From NCBI RefSeq assembly GCF_011057685.1, contig NZ_LNFY01000011.1, forward strand, positions 186,001 to 250,000: a stretch of DNA of 64,000 nt, in the 5' to 3' direction. Positions 16,288 to 24,033 of this stretch are shown piece after piece. Each line of letters begins with the position of its first letter. The stretch's first letter is position 1. The translations under genes were made by a program, and so were the position numbers. The notes under the pieces are model-generated. The model had not been told where the DNA came from, made no database searches, and was given only the letters and a program-made list of their open reading frames with translations. Source of the DNA: Thermotoga sp. Ku-13t. GTDB taxonomy: Bacteria; Thermotogota; Thermotogae; Thermotogales; DSM-5069.

Positions 16288-17451
16288 TCATTCTAACGCA
16301 AGTTCTAGGATCTTTCTCACATCTGACCTGTCCAGTTTTTTCAGATTCCCGAGTGGTTCGTTCCTTCTGAAAACGTTGTCCACTATTTTGTCCAGATCTT
16401 GCGCCGGAATGTTCACATCCTTCAGCGATACGGGAGCTCCAACCTTTTTGAGCCAGCCTTTGAACGCTTCGATACCTTTCAAAACAGCCTGTTCACCGTC
16501 ACCTTCGATCGAGAAGATCTTTTTCAAAAACCTGACGAACTGTTCGGGCTTTTCCCTCCAGACGTATCTCATCCAGGCCGGGAAAACGATCGCGAGTCCG
16601 GCTCCGTGGGCTATGTCGTAGATGGCGCTGAGAGAATGCTCGATTCTGTGGCACGACCAGTCCCCGCCGCGCCTTCCCGCGGCCGTCAAACCGTTGAGCG
16701 CGAGTGTGGCGCTCCAGGCAAAGTTCGCGCGCGATTCGTAATCGTTCGGATCTTCCAGTAACCTTTCCGTGCAAGTCATGACCGTTCTGATGAGTCCTTC
16801 ACTCAGTTCGTTCTGTGCGAGAGAATCGGACCCATCGAAATAGTATTCGAGGATGTGCGCAATTGCGTCCACCGCTCCATACACCGTCTGTTCCCTTGGT
16901 AGGCTCGCCTGGATCAAAGGATCGATTATCGAAACCTTCGGATAGAGAGCCTTGGATCTGACCGCAAATTTTTCCAGGGTCTTTTCGTTCGTCACCACTG
17001 CGTTTCCGTTCATCTCTGTGCCAGTGGCTGAGATCGTCAGCACAGCGAAGATGGGAAGTGCCTTCTGAACTGTGTATTTGCCGATGAAAGCGTCCCAGAT
17101 GTCTCCATCGTAGAGGACACCAGCCGCGACAGCTTTGGAAGAATCTATGACGCTCCCACCACCAACACCTAAGATCGCCTCGACTTTCTCTTTCTTTGCA
17201 ACCTCTATGGCCTCGTGAACTTTTGAAAGCACCGGGTTCGGTTTCACACCCCAGACCTCAACCCATTCGACACCGCTGTTTTTGAGCGAAGCAATGACCT
17301 GATCGTACACACCGTTCTTCTTTATAGATCCACCGCCACAGAGCATCAGCACCTTTTTGAACCCTGCGGATTTGATCTCCCCACCGATTCTGTCTATCGT
17401 ACCCTTACCGAAGATCAGCTTTGTTTCGTTGTGAAAAACGAAGTTTTCCAT
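16288..17451 (-). CDS. Iron-containing alcohol dehydrogenase (butanol dehydrogenase/YqhD-like)
   Basis: 387 residues. NAD(P)H-linked group III dehydrogenase that interconverts aldehydes or ketones and alcohols. Begins FVFHNETKLIFGKG; GVGGGSVIDSSKA is the nucleotide-binding stretch, and metal-binding positions appear in GAVDAIAHILEYYF and the SLSAIYDIAHGAGLA region. I chose ATG 17451 because GAGGTGG lies 6 bases upstream; the frame is open 21 bases further without a ribosome site. A strong promoter (17478-17506) lies just upstream. In Thermotogae such enzymes balance redox in fermentation. The natural substrate is not known. Confidence 0.9.
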   Translation of the reverse strand: MENFVFHNETKLIFGKGTIDRIGGEIKSAGFKKVLMLCGGGSIKKNGVYDQVIASLKNSGVEWVEVWGVKPNPVLSKVHEAIEVAKKEKVEAILGVGGGSVIDSSKAVAAGVLYDGDIWDAFIGKYTVQKALPIFAVLTISATGTEMNGNAVVTNEKTLEKFAVRSKALYPKVSIIDPLIQASLPREQTVYGAVDAIAHILEYYFDGSDSLAQNELSEGLIRTVMTCTERLLEDPNDYESRANFAWSATLALNGLTAAGRRGGDWSCHRIEHSLSAIYDIAHGAGLAIVFPAWMRYVWREKPEQFVRFLKKIFSIEGDGEQAVLKGIEAFKGWLKKVGAPVSLKDVNIPAQDLDKIVDNVFRRNEPLGNLKKLDRSDVRKILELALE

Positions 17452-17477
17452 GTGAACCACCTCACAACTCAAGACAA

Positions 17478-17506
17478 ATTATATACGAGCCTTCACTAAG
17501 GTTCAA
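17478..17506 (-). promoter_or_regulatory. Promoter for alcohol dehydrogenase-tRNA-panC-DUF5317
   Basis: -35 TTGAAC (17501-17506), 17-base spacer, -10 TATAAT (17478-17483), about 27 bases before the start codon. The -35 sits inside the last codons of the upstream hypothetical gene, so this transcript begins independently of the kdd operon. Confidence 0.75.
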
Positions 17507-17990
17507 GGATCGAGCTGTCCTGAACCTGTACCCTGTACTCCGCTTCGTAATCGTAGAACCTTTTGAAGTATTCTTCGACCAGCAACTTCGCCAGCTGCTC
17601 CCTGCTGAAAGATTTTATCTTCTCGTACGGTGCAAGACAGATCAGATCGCGCGGACCGCTTTGAAGGATCACGAACTCATCATCAACTAAGGCCGCATCG
17701 ATCACCGCAGCTTCGCTGTTTCCATCGAACAGTTTGAACTGGGTCAATCGTTTGATCTTTCCAAATTCTATTCCCTCGCTCGTGAAACGTTCCAAACTCT
17801 CGTCATTGAACATCACGAGAGAGATCAAAATTTTTGGTGATGAATCTTGATAGGTGTAGAGACACACGTTGAAGGTGCCGAGGTGCGGAGAGTTGAAGGA
17901 AGGTCCCTGAAGGGACATCAACTGTTTCACCGTTTCGTTCTCAACACCTTGGTTCACGTAACGCACCGTGAAGTTGTCCAAAAGCGTCAT
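17496..17990 (-). CDS. Hypothetical protein downstream of kdd
   Basis: 164 residues; I do not recognise the family. No signal peptide or membrane segment; mixed alpha/beta composition with hydrophobic strands (NVCLYTY, KILISLVMF, EFVILQSG) and an acidic, aromatic C-terminus. ATG 17990 overlaps the kdd stop (ATGA), so it is translationally coupled to the dehydrogenase and may act on or with it. The end of the gene hosts the -35 box of the next operon. Confidence 0.65.
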   Translation of the reverse strand: MTLLDNFTVRYVNQGVENETVKQLMSLQGPSFNSPHLGTFNVCLYTYQDSSPKILISLVMFNDESLERFTSEGIEFGKIKRLTQFKLFDGNSEAAVIDAALVDDEFVILQSGPRDLICLAPYEKIKSFSREQLAKLLVEEYFKRFYDYEAEYRVQVQDSSILEP

Positions 17991-19030
17991 TTTTCACCGT
18001 ACCTTTCGAGGAAGTGCTGATACAGCCTTTCGTTCTCTCTCAAAATCTGGAGGGCGAACTCGGCGTGGTGCTTCGCATAGCCGTTGCCGATAATCATGTC
18101 TACATCCTTCCCAATACCTTCCGCACCGAGTGCCGCCTTGGTGAAGCTCGTCGCCATCGAGAAGAAGTAGATCTTTCCCCTCTCTCTTGCGCACAGTATC
18201 GAGGTCATCTCGGTGTCTGGCACGTTCACCACGTTGATGACGACATCCGCGAGCCTTCCGTTCGTGATCTGGATGAACTTTTCGTAAGATGCAACCGCAT
18301 CCTGCGCATCCGACACGAAGACATCGTCAACGAAACCGAGCCTTTTGAGCTGTTCGACGGATCTTTCAGAATGGACCAGTGCGACGACTCTACCTGTGGG
18401 ACCTGCGTATTTCTTCGCTACATAGCTGCACAGCACTCCGGATTTGCCACCCGCGCCTACGATGAGCACGAGGTCGGAAGGCGAGACAAGCCTCGCGGTT
18501 TGAATCGGAGCACCTGCAACGTCGAGCACCGCGAGCGCCACGGACTCAGGCATATCTTCCGGCAAGCGCGCAAAAACACCGGTTTCGAACAGTATGGCTT
18601 CGGCTTCGACGTCCACCTGGTCTTTATCTAAATGCACCTTCTTTATCTTTTTCAAATTCAGAGGTGTAAGGCTGAGCGAAACGAGAGTGGCAATCTTGTC
18701 TCCAACCTTCACATCGACGTTCAGATCCTTACCGATCGCTTTCACCCTGCCGACGAGCATGCCCCCAGAACCGGTAACGGGGTTGTGCAGTTTGCCACGT
18801 TGCTGAACGATCTGCATGATCTTTTCTGCGACCTTCTGCTCGTCCGCTCCCACTTCGCTCTTTATCTGTGCGAAGGACGCTGCATCCACGTTGAGCTTGA
18901 TCGCATCGATCAGCATCTCGTTGTCGTAAAGCTTGCTCGTGTCGTTGTCCAGTTTCCAGGCTGGCTGTGGAAGTTTCCCTGCTGGTTCGATCACCCTATG
19001 TCTGCCGAATGGGTCTCCTCTCACGTTCAT
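17987..19030 (-). CDS. kdd: L-erythro-3,5-diaminohexanoate dehydrogenase (Kdd)
   Basis: About 347 residues. Oxidatively deaminates 3,5-diaminohexanoate in the lysine fermentation pathway with NAD+. The opening GRHRVIEPAGKLPQPAWKLDND, the NPVTGSGGMLVGRV loop, the Rossmann-like VLIVGAGGKSGVLCSYVAKK and the IIGNGYAKHHAEFALQ C-terminus are typical of Kdd. The other lysine-fermentation genes (kamA, kamDE, kce, kal) are not beside it. The start may be ATG 19030 or GTG 19024; the latter is better spaced from GGGGGG. It follows an orphan sugar-binding protein gene and an intercistronic hairpin. Confidence 0.85.
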   Translation of the reverse strand: MNVRGDPFGRHRVIEPAGKLPQPAWKLDNDTSKLYDNEMLIDAIKLNVDAASFAQIKSEVGADEQKVAEKIMQIVQQRGKLHNPVTGSGGMLVGRVKAIGKDLNVDVKVGDKIATLVSLSLTPLNLKKIKKVHLDKDQVDVEAEAILFETGVFARLPEDMPESVALAVLDVAGAPIQTARLVSPSDLVLIVGAGGKSGVLCSYVAKKYAGPTGRVVALVHSERSVEQLKRLGFVDDVFVSDAQDAVASYEKFIQITNGRLADVVINVVNVPDTEMTSILCARERGKIYFFSMATSFTKAALGAEGIGKDVDMIIGNGYAKHHAEFALQILRENERLYQHFLERYGEK

Positions 19031-19045
19031 CCCCCCGGGAAGAAA

Positions 19046-19065
19046 GCGGGGGCTGAAGCCCCCGT
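19046..19065 (-). promoter_or_regulatory. Intercistronic hairpin after the orphan binding-protein gene
   Basis: CGGGGGC (19047-19053) pairs with GCCCCCG (19058-19064) across TGAA, between the binding-protein stop (19079) and the kdd start. No U-run follows. It resembles the hairpins after the other binding-protein genes of this window and may raise the level of the upstream message relative to kdd. Confidence 0.7.
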
Positions 19066-19078
19066 TTGAACTATTCTC

Positions 19079-20335
19079 TCACATGCCTTCTCTTTCGAGT
19101 TCTCTCTTGATTTCTGCTTCGGCCCAGGCCAGTCCCTCTTCCACGGTCTTCTTACCGTAGAGAACGTCGCTCACCATGGTGCCGACGATGTTTCTTATCT
19201 CAGCCCAAACACCGATCTGCGGATCGAAAACACCGTACGGAAGCTGGACTAGTGGCACCGCCGCTGCAGGATCTTCCGCGACGAACTTTTTCCAGATCGC
19301 CGTTTCGGTCGCGCTCTTTCTCACAGGCAGATACCCGGTCTTCACCGCCCAGTACGCGGTGATCTCTGGTGAGATCAGGAACTTCATGAATTCCCACGCG
19401 GCTCTCTTCTCTTCAGGTTTCGCGGTGCTGAACATGATCACGTCCGTTCCAGCGAACTGAACGTTTCTCGTCTTCCATACCGGCACCGGTGCCCAAGTCC
19501 AGCCATGTTTACCCTTCGAGGCGGAATCCACGTAAGGTTTGCTCGCCACAGTCTCGATGAACATAGCTATTTTACCTTCACCGAACGGGCCGTCCAGATA
19601 ACCACCCTGCACGAGCGCATACTTGTCCTTCAAACTGAGCAGAAATTCCAGCACTTCCTTCGCTTCTGGACTGTTGATGGTCACCATCCATTTGCCATCC
19701 GGGCCTTTCTTGAGTATCGAGCCACCGTTGAGCGCTAAGAACACCTGGAAATGGTCGACGGTGGACCTGAAACCAAAACCGTACTGATCGATGGTACCAT
19801 CGTTGTCAAAGTCTTCGGTCAAGAGTATCGCAGCTTTCTTCAATTCACCGATCGTTTCCGGTATCTTCAAACCAGCCAGCGCGAGCGCGTCGGTGTTCAC
19901 GTACAGGACGTAGATGCTCTTGTTGAACGGCACGGCGTAGATCTTATCGCCCCACGTGCAGTTCAGTCTCATCGGTTCCCAGATGTCTTCCCACTCCGCT
20001 TTGGAGAGGCCTATCTTTGGATCGTTGATGTAGGCGTTCAGAGGTTCCACGATACCAGAATAGATGAGCTTCGCGGTCCAGTTGGAGTAAGCCTGTGATA
20101 TCGTGGGAAGTTGCCCAGCCTGTGCCGCGGCGAGCAGTTTCTGCTGCAGTGCGGAGTAGTTTCCAATGTAGATCGCTTCCACTTCGATGTCCGGATGTTG
20201 TTGATTGAAGAAGTTCACTATCTCCTGCAAAGTTTGACCGTGTCCTCCACCCATCGCGTGCCAGAACGTGACCTTGACCTTTGCCATCGCAAGGACGGCC
20301 AGCAACGCCATCAGAAACACAAGAAACTTCCTCAT
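19079..20335 (-). CDS. Orphan extracellular sugar-binding protein (family 1, UgpB/MalE-like)
   Basis: 418 residues with a signal peptide (MRKFLVFLMALLAVLAMA). The mature start VKVTFWHAMGGGHGQTL and the later PVRKSATETAIWKK and KRAAWEFMKFLISPEI segments are typical of family 1 solute-binding proteins, most like the glycerol-3-phosphate/oligosaccharide group. No permease or ATPase gene adjoins it; it sits between coaE and kdd. ATG 20335 overlaps the coaE stop (ATGA) and is preceded by GGAGGAGGT. It must either share another transporter or act as a sensor. The ligand is unknown. Confidence 0.88.
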   Translation of the reverse strand: MRKFLVFLMALLAVLAMAKVKVTFWHAMGGGHGQTLQEIVNFFNQQHPDIEVEAIYIGNYSALQQKLLAAAQAGQLPTISQAYSNWTAKLIYSGIVEPLNAYINDPKIGLSKAEWEDIWEPMRLNCTWGDKIYAVPFNKSIYVLYVNTDALALAGLKIPETIGELKKAAILLTEDFDNDGTIDQYGFGFRSTVDHFQVFLALNGGSILKKGPDGKWMVTINSPEAKEVLEFLLSLKDKYALVQGGYLDGPFGEGKIAMFIETVASKPYVDSASKGKHGWTWAPVPVWKTRNVQFAGTDVIMFSTAKPEEKRAAWEFMKFLISPEITAYWAVKTGYLPVRKSATETAIWKKFVAEDPAAAVPLVQLPYGVFDPQIGVWAEIRNIVGTMVSDVLYGKKTVEEGLAWAEAEIKRELEREGM

Positions 20336-20910
20336 TCACCAACACCTCCTCCAAGCAAACGGTTGTAGATATCGATCACTTTTCCTTTCAAAGAAACAAG
20401 ATCACAGTTGTTTTCGATCACTATACCTTCTTCGACGATGTCTCTTTGCACAGCGAGCCTTTTTTTGATCTCTTTCTCTGTGAAACCTTTCTTCCTCAAC
20501 CTCTCGACGATCTTTTCTTCGTCGCATTTCACCGTTACGATCACATCGCACAGCTCGTCCAGCCCTATTCTTTTCAGGAGTGCCGCGTCCAGAACCACCA
20601 CGCCGGTTGAATCTTCGATCAATTTTCGAACCTTTTCTCTGATGATGGGATGAACTATCCTTTCCAGCGCTCTCAGCTTTTCGGCGTCTTCAAAAACGAT
20701 CTTTGCTAGTTTTTTCCTGTCGATTTCGTCTTCATCGAAGATGAACTCACCGAACAACTTTTTCAGTTCTTCTTTGACCGAGTGATCTTTCAGAACTTCG
20801 TGACCGATTCTGTCAACGTCTATCACCCTGGCTCCGAGTTCTTCAAACATGCCCGCTACGGTGCTCTTCCCACAGCCCATCTTTCCAGTCAAGCCAATAA
20901 CCAGTCTCAG
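20332..20910 (-). CDS. coaE: Dephospho-CoA kinase CoaE, probable CTG start
   Basis: About 192 residues. Last step of coenzyme A synthesis: phosphorylates the 3'-OH of dephospho-CoA with ATP. P-loop GLTGKMGCGKST, then VIDVDRIGHEVL and VVLDAALLKRIGLDELCD. No ATG, GTG or TTG gives a complete N-terminus. Beginning at CTG 20910 yields (M)RLVIGLTGKMGCGKST, exactly the family's usual start, with GGGGAG 8 bases upstream and the CTG overlapping the previous stop as CTGA. The TTG at 20892 would remove the first beta strand before the P-loop. I therefore call the CTG, with a caveat for sequence error. Confidence 0.88.
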   Translation of the reverse strand: MRLVIGLTGKMGCGKSTVAGMFEELGARVIDVDRIGHEVLKDHSVKEELKKLFGEFIFDEDEIDRKKLAKIVFEDAEKLRALERIVHPIIREKVRKLIEDSTGVVVLDAALLKRIGLDELCDVIVTVKCDEEKIVERLRKKGFTEKEIKKRLAVQRDIVEEGIVIENNCDLVSLKGKVIDIYNRLLGGGVGE

Positions 20911-21137
20911 AGGATCTTCTCCCCTTTAGCGAGGAGCGAGCTGATCTGCTCGAACTCTTCTTCGGTCACGACGATCAGCGCAGGTTCCACACCAACCTGT
21001 TTGTAGAACTCGACGAACTTCTTTTCCAGATCGATCCCATCGCTCACGACGACAACGTAAACGTTCTCACCCAGGGGACCTTCGTCCACGTGGTACAGAC
21101 TCTTTGGCTTGAATATTTCAACGATCTTCTGCGTCAT
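20907..21137 (-). CDS. Small conserved hypothetical protein between pgi and coaE
   Basis: 76 residues; family not recognised. Predicted small alpha/beta fold: strand NVYVVVVSDG, helix LEKKFVEFYKQVG, strand PALIVVTEEE, helix FEQISSLLAKGE. No cysteines, signal peptide or membrane segment. Its ATG overlaps the pgi stop (ATGA), and its own stop overlaps the coaE start. I recall the same position for a short gene in T. maritima between pgi and coaE, which argues that it is real. Confidence 0.75.
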   Translation of the reverse strand: MTQKIVEIFKPKSLYHVDEGPLGENVYVVVVSDGIDLEKKFVEFYKQVGVEPALIVVTEEEFEQISSLLAKGEKIL

Positions 21138-22489
21138 TCGATCACAACCTTCCTCGCCGGCTCTGGAAATTCCATCTTCTCGAAACCTTTTCTGCCCATC
21201 AGAGAGTAAGTGATCTGCTTACCGAGCTCAACTCCAGGCTGATCGAACGGGTTGATCTTCAAAAGCTTTCCCATCAACGTCGTTGTGAACTCGTAGTACA
21301 TGAAGAACTGGCCGAGGTTGTAGGCATCGATCGTTGGAAAGATCACGCGCATGCTCGGCCTACCGTTGAAGGCGAGCGACCTTTCCGTTCCGAAAAGTTC
21401 GCTCCTGAGCAGATCGGAGAGCCTCTTTCCACCAAGGTAAGAGATCTCCTCATCGTCGTGGATGGAAGGTATCAGAACGTTCCTGTCGAACTTCTCAACT
21501 TCCAGAAACGTTATGGTCTTATCGTCAGGTCCTTCGTTGTAGAGCTGCAGCTGAGAATGCTGGTCCACCACGCCGAGCGCCTTTATCGGAGTCAGTCCTT
21601 CGTGAACCACTTCTCCATTGAGCGAATATTTCTTGCCGAGGCTCTCTGCCCAGAGTTGTCTGAACCAGTCCGCGAGCGTGTAGAGTCTGTTCGAATAAGG
21701 CATCATGACGCTGATGCGCCTACCCTTGACCTTGTGAAGATAGTGACACGCTGCCATCATCGCCGCAGGATTCTTCCACACATCAAGCACGACGCATTTT
21801 GTGTATGCATCCTTTGCTCCGTCGATCAGAGCCTTTATGTCCACGCCTATGGCCATTGCGGGAAGAAGCCCCACCGGTGAGAGCACGCTGAATCTGCCTC
21901 CGAGCTCCGGTGGTATGTCCAGCGCGACGATCTTTTCTCTTTCAGCTATTCTTCTGAGCAAACCCTTCTTCGGATCTGTTGTGAACACCACGTGCTCCGA
22001 GACCTTCAGTCCACGGACTTCGAGCAGGCCCCGAACAATCTGGTAGTGTGCTAAACATTCTGTGGTCGAACCGGATTTGGAAACGACGTTGAAGATCGTC
22101 GCTTTTAGATCTATTCTATCGAGAACGCTCGCCGTGTAGTCTGGATCGACGTTCTCTAAGAAGAAGATCCTCAGATAACCTCCTCTTTCGGATTTTGAAA
22201 GATAGTTCCAGTCGAAAGGCTTCAAAGCATTAGCCAGAGCGGCCGCACCGAGGCTGGAACCACCTATGCCTATCACAACGAAGTTGTCGAAATTCAAGAT
22301 CCATTCTCTGAGATCTTCGACGCTGTCTAAAAGGTATCTGTCGAAGAGAACCTTCACGAACGCAGGCTTTTCCCTCGCGACTTCTTCAACGAGCTGTCTC
22401 ATCGTCGGCTCGAACTTCGAGAATTCCTCCTCGCTTATACCGTCCTTCACGTTGGGCTCGAACATGAAGCTAAAATCGAATTTGAGCAC
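21134..22489 (-). CDS. pgi: Glucose-6-phosphate isomerase
   Basis: 451 residues. Interconverts glucose-6-P and fructose-6-P in glycolysis. SIS-type phosphosugar site in VVIGIGGSSLGAAAL, VVSKSGSTTECL and FSVLSPVGLLPAMA; the catalytic loop LTPIKALGVVDQHSQLQL is conserved. GTG 22489 gives MLKFDFSFMFEPN, the usual N-terminus in Thermotogae, and has GAGGAG 8 bases upstream; the ATG at 22495 is too close to that site. 12 bases separate it from apt. If the distant sulfosugar operon releases fructose-6-P, this enzyme links it to central metabolism. Confidence 0.95.
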   Translation of the reverse strand: MLKFDFSFMFEPNVKDGISEEEFSKFEPTMRQLVEEVAREKPAFVKVLFDRYLLDSVEDLREWILNFDNFVVIGIGGSSLGAAALANALKPFDWNYLSKSERGGYLRIFFLENVDPDYTASVLDRIDLKATIFNVVSKSGSTTECLAHYQIVRGLLEVRGLKVSEHVVFTTDPKKGLLRRIAEREKIVALDIPPELGGRFSVLSPVGLLPAMAIGVDIKALIDGAKDAYTKCVVLDVWKNPAAMMAACHYLHKVKGRRISVMMPYSNRLYTLADWFRQLWAESLGKKYSLNGEVVHEGLTPIKALGVVDQHSQLQLYNEGPDDKTITFLEVEKFDRNVLIPSIHDDEEISYLGGKRLSDLLRSELFGTERSLAFNGRPSMRVIFPTIDAYNLGQFFMYYEFTTTLMGKLLKINPFDQPGVELGKQITYSLMGRKGFEKMEFPEPARKVVIE

Positions 22490-22501
22490 GAACATCACTC
22501 C

Positions 22502-23014
22502 TCAGTAGACCAGGACTGAACGTACATCATAACCTTTGAGCCTTTCACGTGGACTGAGATAACTCAGCTCTATGAGAAAACACATTCCCGCCACTTCACC
22601 ACCGACGCTTTTCACCAGGTTCGCTATCGCCGCAGCCGTCCCACCGGTCGCCAGAACATCGTCAACAATGACCACGCGCTGGTTCTTCTGTACGGCGTCC
22701 GAGTGCATGTGAAGCTGCGCGGTTCCGTACTCCAGGCTGTACTCGATAGAAACAGTCTGGTACGGAAGCTTTCCTGGCTTTCTCACCGGCACGAAACCTT
22801 TACCCAGTTTGTAAGCGAGAGCCGCGCCGAAGATGAAACCACGCGCTTCGGGTGAAACGATGAGATCGAAGTTCATATCCTGGATGGTCTTGGTCATCTC
22901 GTCGATCGCTTTCTGAAAGGCTGCAGGGTTTCTCAACAGCGGGGTGACGTCCCTGAAGATGATCCCTTTCGTGGGGAAGTCGGGAATATCCCTGATGAAA
23001 TCCTTCAGCTCCAC
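22502..23014 (-). CDS. apt: Adenine phosphoribosyltransferase
   Basis: 170 residues. Salvages adenine with PRPP to AMP. Signature RVVIVDDVLATGGTAAA (PRPP-binding loop), plus RDIPDFPTKGIIFRDVTPLL and SPEARGFIFGAALA. The open frame extends to 23059, but homologues begin MxLKxFIRDIPDFP, which points to GTG 23014 (MELKDFIRD). The first residues beyond that carry no family similarity. It lies just after the rpmB terminator, so it needs its own promoter; I could not identify a good one. Confidence 0.95.
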   Translation of the reverse strand: MELKDFIRDIPDFPTKGIIFRDVTPLLRNPAAFQKAIDEMTKTIQDMNFDLIVSPEARGFIFGAALAYKLGKGFVPVRKPGKLPYQTVSIEYSLEYGTAQLHMHSDAVQKNQRVVIVDDVLATGGTAAAIANLVKSVGGEVAGMCFLIELSYLSPRERLKGYDVRSVLVY

Positions 23015-23057
23015 AGCACCCACCGTCCTTTTACAAGTCTCACAACTACATTTTAGC

Positions 23058-23091
23058 AAAAAACAAGATCGCGCGGAGGAACCGCGCGATC
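23058..23091 (-). terminator. Rho-independent terminator of rpmB
   Basis: GATCGCGCGG (read on the minus strand) pairs over 10 bp across a 5-base loop (23067-23076 with 23082-23091) and is followed by TTGTTTTTT. The stem includes the first two bases of the rpmB stop codon, so the message ends immediately after the gene. Confidence 0.9.
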
Positions 23092-23290
23092 AGACTATTG
23101 CTGCTTTCTTGACTTTTCCTGCCTTCAGGCACTTGGCACACACCTTCATCGTCCTGATCGTGCCATCCTCAAGCACTACCTTCACCCTCTGGATGTTCGG
23201 TCTGAACATCCTCGGTGTGTGCCTGTTCGAATGGCTCACGTTCTTACCAGCCACCGGGCCTTTTCCGCAGATCTCACACCTCTTCGCCAT
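23090..23290 (-). CDS. rpmB: Ribosomal protein L28
   Basis: 66 residues. Component of the large ribosomal subunit. [22 protein letters not shown] is the conserved start; Cys5/Cys8 and Cys51/Cys54 form a zinc-binding pair of CxxC motifs (the zinc form of L28). ATG 23290 is set by GGGGT 7 bases upstream; the longer frame from 23323 runs into the -10 box. It is a single-gene transcript with a consensus promoter and an overlapping terminator. Confidence 0.96.
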   Translation of the reverse strand: MAKRCEICGKGPVAGKNVSHSNRHTPRMFRPNIQRVKVVLEDGTIRTMKVCAKCLKAGKVKKAAIV

Positions 23291-23322
23291 GTCGCATACC
23301 CCTTTCCCTTCCAGCCGAGACA

Positions 23323-23351
23323 ATATTACCAGATACCTTTAAAGTTTTCAA
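23323..23351 (-). promoter_or_regulatory. Promoter of rpmB
   Basis: -35 TTGAAA (revcomp of 23346-23351), 17-base spacer and -10 TAATAT (revcomp of 23323-23328), giving a leader of about 25 bases. It overlaps the divergent promoter of the acetyltransferase gene. Confidence 0.8.
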
Positions 23352-23366
23352 GAACCAAGGTAAAAT
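23338..23366 (+). promoter_or_regulatory. Promoter of the GNAT acetyltransferase gene
   Basis: -35 TTTAAA (23338-23343), 17-base spacer, -10 TAAAAT (23361-23366). Its -35 and spacer coincide with the rpmB -35, so the two polymerases would compete. Confidence 0.5.
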
Positions 23367-23396
23367 GTACATAAAACTACGCCAGGGGAGGTGTGA

Positions 23397-23948
23397 ATGG
23401 TGATACTGAAAGGTGAAAAAATCATGCTGAGACCAGTCGAGCTCTCTGACCTCGACAGACTTTTGAACATCAACGATGAAGAGGTGAGACAGTACCTTTT
23501 GAGTGTTTTTCCTTTGAACAGGATCAGGGAAGAGGAATGGGTCAGGAATCTCTATTCGAACCAGAGAGACGTTGTCTTCGCCGTCGCCCTGCTGGAGACG
23601 AACCAGCTCGTTGGAACAACGGGTTTGCACGGCATCGACTGGGTGAACAGATGCGCCGAGTTCGGCATCGCGATAACCGACAAAAATTTCTGGAACCAGG
23701 GTCTCGGAACAGAAGCGACACATCTCACATTGAGGTACGCGTTCGAATATCTCAATCTGAACCGCGTTCAGCTGAGTGTGTACGATTACAATCCACGCGC
23801 GATCCACGTCTATGAAAAGTGTGGCTTTGTGAAAGAAGGCGTCTTGAGAAAGGCGAGGTATCTGAAGGGTGAATACCACGACGTTATCGTGATGAGCATG
23901 CTGGCACAGGAATACTTCACGGGATGCAACGCTTCACGATCTGGATGA
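23397..23948 (+). CDS. GNAT-family N-acetyltransferase (RimJ/RimL-like)
   Basis: 183 residues. Transfers an acetyl group from acetyl-CoA to an amine, in this subgroup often a protein N-terminus or an amino sugar/aminoglycoside. Motifs: LRPVELSDLDRLL at the start, the CoA-binding NQGLGTEATHLTLRYAF stretch and the C-terminal YDYNPRAIHVYEKCGFVKEGVLR. ATG follows GGGGAGGTG. Monocistronic as far as can be seen. Acceptor unknown. Confidence 0.88.
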   Translation: MVILKGEKIMLRPVELSDLDRLLNINDEEVRQYLLSVFPLNRIREEEWVRNLYSNQRDVVFAVALLETNQLVGTTGLHGIDWVNRCAEFGIAITDKNFWNQGLGTEATHLTLRYAFEYLNLNRVQLSVYDYNPRAIHVYEKCGFVKEGVLRKARYLKGEYHDVIVMSMLAQEYFTGCNASRSG

Positions 23949-23967
23949 ATTGAGCAGAATCGAGCCT

Positions 23968-23997
23968 TTGTAATTTGACAAATCGTCGTAGTATAAT
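23968..23997 (+). promoter_or_regulatory. Promoter of the lipoprotein-protease pair
   Basis: -10 TATAAT (23992-23997) with a weak -35 TTGTAA (23968-23973) at an 18-base spacing. A perfect TTGACA (23975-23980) is also present but only 11 bases from the -10. Confidence 0.55.
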
Positions 23998-24033
23998 AAG
24001 TACTGAACTCAACCTTTCACGGGGGGTGTGTTG

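Noticed and set aside
23975-23980. Perfect TTGACA as the -35 of the lipoprotein promoter
   Set aside because: Only 11 bases separate it from the TATAAT; TTGTAA at 23968 has the proper spacing.
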